A stretch of DNA of 24,250 nucleotides. Origin: JAYEIH01 sp034659995 (lineage in GTDB: Archaea > Methanobacteriota_B > Thermococci > Methanofastidiosales > B48-G16). Position numbers and translations under genes: made by a program. The notes beneath the pieces were generated by a model that did no database searches, was not told where the DNA came from, and saw only the letters and a list, made by a program, of their open reading frames with translations. Positions 22,736 to 24,250 of the stretch are shown one piece after another (the first letter of the stretch is position 1; every line of letters starts with the position of its first letter). The DNA is taken from contig JAYEIH010000019.1 of the NCBI GenBank assembly GCA_034659995.1, forward strand, positions 1 through 24,250. Reading direction: 5' to 3'.

Positions 22736-23626
22736 ATGACAGAGAAAGAACTTTTTTCCCCGGGACACAGGGCATGCGCAGGATGCGCTGAGCCTATTGC
22801 TGTGAGAGCGGTACTCAATGAGGCAGGCCCAAACACCGTGGCCACTGTCTGTACAGGCTGTCTTGAGGTGGTATCCACCGGCTGGCCAGAGAGTGCATGG
22901 GAAATACCTTTGATCCATGCGGCCTTTGAGAACTCCGCTTCTGTTGCATCCGGTGTTGAGGTAGGACTGAAAAAGATGGGCAAAGAAGATGCCAATATCA
23001 TTGCCTTTGGAGGAGACGGAGGTACATTTGATATAGGTTTCCAGGCATTATCCGGAATGCTTGAAAGAGGGCACAATGTAACTTACGTCTGTCTTGATAA
23101 TGAGGCGTACATGAATACGGGAATACAGAGATGTTCATCCACACCCTATGGAGCGTCTACTACCACATCTCCGGCAGGAAAGTACAGTATTGGGGAGAAC
23201 AAGCCGAAGAAACCTTTGGCAGCTATATGCGCTGCTCATGACATACCATACACAGCCACAGCAGCAGTTGCCTACATAGAGGACCTCAAGAAAAAGGTGA
23301 GAAAGGCGTTGGATGTTGAGGGTCCATCTTTTATTCAGGTACACGTACCCTGTCCGACAGGCTGGAGATTCCCGCCGGAAAAAACAGTAGGGATGTCGAG
23401 GCTTGCAGTTGAAACAGGAATCTTTGCTCTCTGGGAACTCGAAGGAAGTGATTTCAACAAGATGAATATCACAAAGAAGCTCAAGAACAGAAAACCTGTT
23501 GAGGAGTATCTGAAACTTCAGGGAAGATTCAAGCACTTATTTAGGCCTGAGAAAAACCAGGAAGTTATAGACAGAATACAGAAAGAAGTGGATGAAAAGT
23601 GTGAACACTTTGGCGTAGACCTATAA
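22736..23626 (+). CDS. porB: Pyruvate:ferredoxin oxidoreductase, beta (thiamine diphosphate) subunit
   Basis: The 296-residue beta subunit holds the catalytic cofactor. GDGGTFDIG (93-101) and DNEAYMNTG form the Mg-TPP site. CAGCAEP, CTGCLEV and VPCPTGWR hold the cluster cysteines. The end PVEEYLKLQGRFKHL is shared with the first beta. GAGGAGGTG lies a few bases before ATG 22736. It is the last gene of the eight-gene operon, and its stop overlaps the convergent helicase gene by 6 nt, with no T-rich terminator in between. Confidence 0.9.
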   Translation: MTEKELFSPGHRACAGCAEPIAVRAVLNEAGPNTVATVCTGCLEVVSTGWPESAWEIPLIHAAFENSASVASGVEVGLKKMGKEDANIIAFGGDGGTFDIGFQALSGMLERGHNVTYVCLDNEAYMNTGIQRCSSTPYGASTTTSPAGKYSIGENKPKKPLAAICAAHDIPYTATAAVAYIEDLKKKVRKALDVEGPSFIQVHVPCPTGWRFPPEKTVGMSRLAVETGIFALWELEGSDFNKMNITKKLKNRKPVEEYLKLQGRFKHLFRPEKNQEVIDRIQKEVDEKCEHFGVDL

Positions 23627-24250
23627 TTTCCCTTTTTCTATTCTTTTTTTTAGAGTTCGGATCTCTTTTATTCTTTTTTTATTGAAGATATGAGCGACTC
23701 TCTCAAAGGCCTCTATTTTATGCACAATGCCATCAAGATATGAAAATACATCTCCTGAGTATATTTTAATATTATACTTTAAAAAACTCTTCGATATCTC
23801 TATTGGCGAGTACCCTTTAAGCCTGTACGCTATAATTTTCTTGGATATCTTCTTAACAGCACAGTCACAGTAAGGATAATCCTTACACTCGCAGGTGAAA
23901 AACTCCAGTATCAACGGTTCAACAATATCAATCTTTTTCGGCTGTGTTATCGCTTCCAGTACCTCGCCTGAGAAGAGTTTTGTACTTCTTAACTCAAAGG
24001 TGCTGCGGAGTTTATGCGTGATATAGATATTTTCAAACTTTTCCAGCGAAACAACGGTATCCAGTATGTCTTTATTGAGATTTTTCCTGATACGTTCGGC
24101 TTCTTCTATATTGAGAAAGGAGACGGAGACCGCCCTTCCGTATGGGGTAGCCTTTTTGTTCCTCACAAGTTTAAAATCTCTCAGAGTTTTTATTTTTTCA
24201 GGGTTGATAGGATAGAGCGATTTTTTATTTATTTCCTCAAACTTACCGGG
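23621..24250 (-). CDS. C-terminal part of a DUF5814-type DEAD/DEAH helicase
   Basis: The minus strand is open from the right edge to TAG at 23621, giving 209 residues without a start, so this is the end of a longer protein. TPYGRAVSVSFL and the later FFTCECKDYPYCDC (a four-Cys block) followed by YRLKGYSPIEI and IYSGDVFSYLDG match the C-terminal DUF5814 region of euryarchaeal superfamily 2 helicases as I remember it. The ATPase motifs would lie outside the window. A GTG at 24166 is internal, not a start. The cysteines may bind zinc or a cluster. Last codons overlap porB. Confidence 0.7.
   Translation of the reverse strand, partial: PGKFEEINKKSLYPINPEKIKTLRDFKLVRNKKATPYGRAVSVSFLNIEEAERIRKNLNKDILDTVVSLEKFENIYITHKLRSTFELRSTKLFSGEVLEAITQPKKIDIVEPLILEFFTCECKDYPYCDCAVKKISKKIIAYRLKGYSPIEISKSFLKYNIKIYSGDVFSYLDGIVHKIEAFERVAHIFNKKRIKEIRTLKKRIEKGKL

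Noticed and set aside
1..24250. CRISPR array, insertion sequence, tRNA or rRNA
   Set aside because: I saw no regularly spaced repeats, transposase, cloverleaf or rRNA-like segment on either strand.

Overview
The window looks like a piece of a genome from an anaerobic archaeon, probably a euryarchaeote. The evidence is a family B DNA polymerase ending in a PCNA-binding motif, a Thi4 with His in place of the sacrificial Cys, a ThiD-ThiN fusion, a DUF5814-type helicase end, ferredoxin-linked 2-oxoacid oxidoreductases, TATA boxes about 25 nt upstream of several start codons (leaderless genes), and GGAGG/GGTGA ribosome sites elsewhere. I see no tRNA, rRNA, IS element, CRISPR array or integrase, so no lineage or mobile origin can be fixed.

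Layout. 1-853 (-): start of a secreted subtilisin-like protease, cut by the left edge. 1006-2489 (+): a lactate permease family gene broken by at least two one-base lesions. 2527-3366 (+): an unusual VOC-nitroreductase fusion. 3385-6307 (-): a three-gene ABC-2 exporter with overlapping stop/start codons. 6405-7400 (-): a PAS histidine kinase whose natural start appears to be cut off by one base in an A run. 7612-9873 (+): a Pol II-type family B polymerase, with a palindrome beside its TATA box. 9868-10863 (-): a membrane glycosyltransferase. 10864-11426: a gene-poor stretch full of inverted repeats, with two tiny ORFs that have near-identical start regions. 11427-12761 (-): a MATE transporter. 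12851-13711 (+): a second nitroreductase. 13780-17098 (+): a thiamine operon, thi4-thiC-thiDN. 17093-17641 (-): a DUF998 membrane protein. 17868-23626 (+): eight contiguous genes for two complete four-subunit 2-oxoacid:ferredoxin oxidoreductases. 23621-24250 (-): C-terminal end of a helicase cut by the right edge.

How it fits together. The thiamine operon makes the pyrimidine (ThiC), makes the thiazole (Thi4), phosphorylates the pyrimidine (ThiD) and joins the two (ThiN). The next operon encodes two enzymes that need thiamine diphosphate, so cofactor supply and use lie side by side. Gene order in the oxoacid operon matches the Pyrococcus por/vor locus as I recall it, except that each enzyme has its own gamma subunit instead of sharing one. 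The stretches that known genes explain least are the hairpin-rich region 10864-11400 and the possible slippery start of the kinase. Three convergent gene pairs overlap by exactly six bases at their stops.
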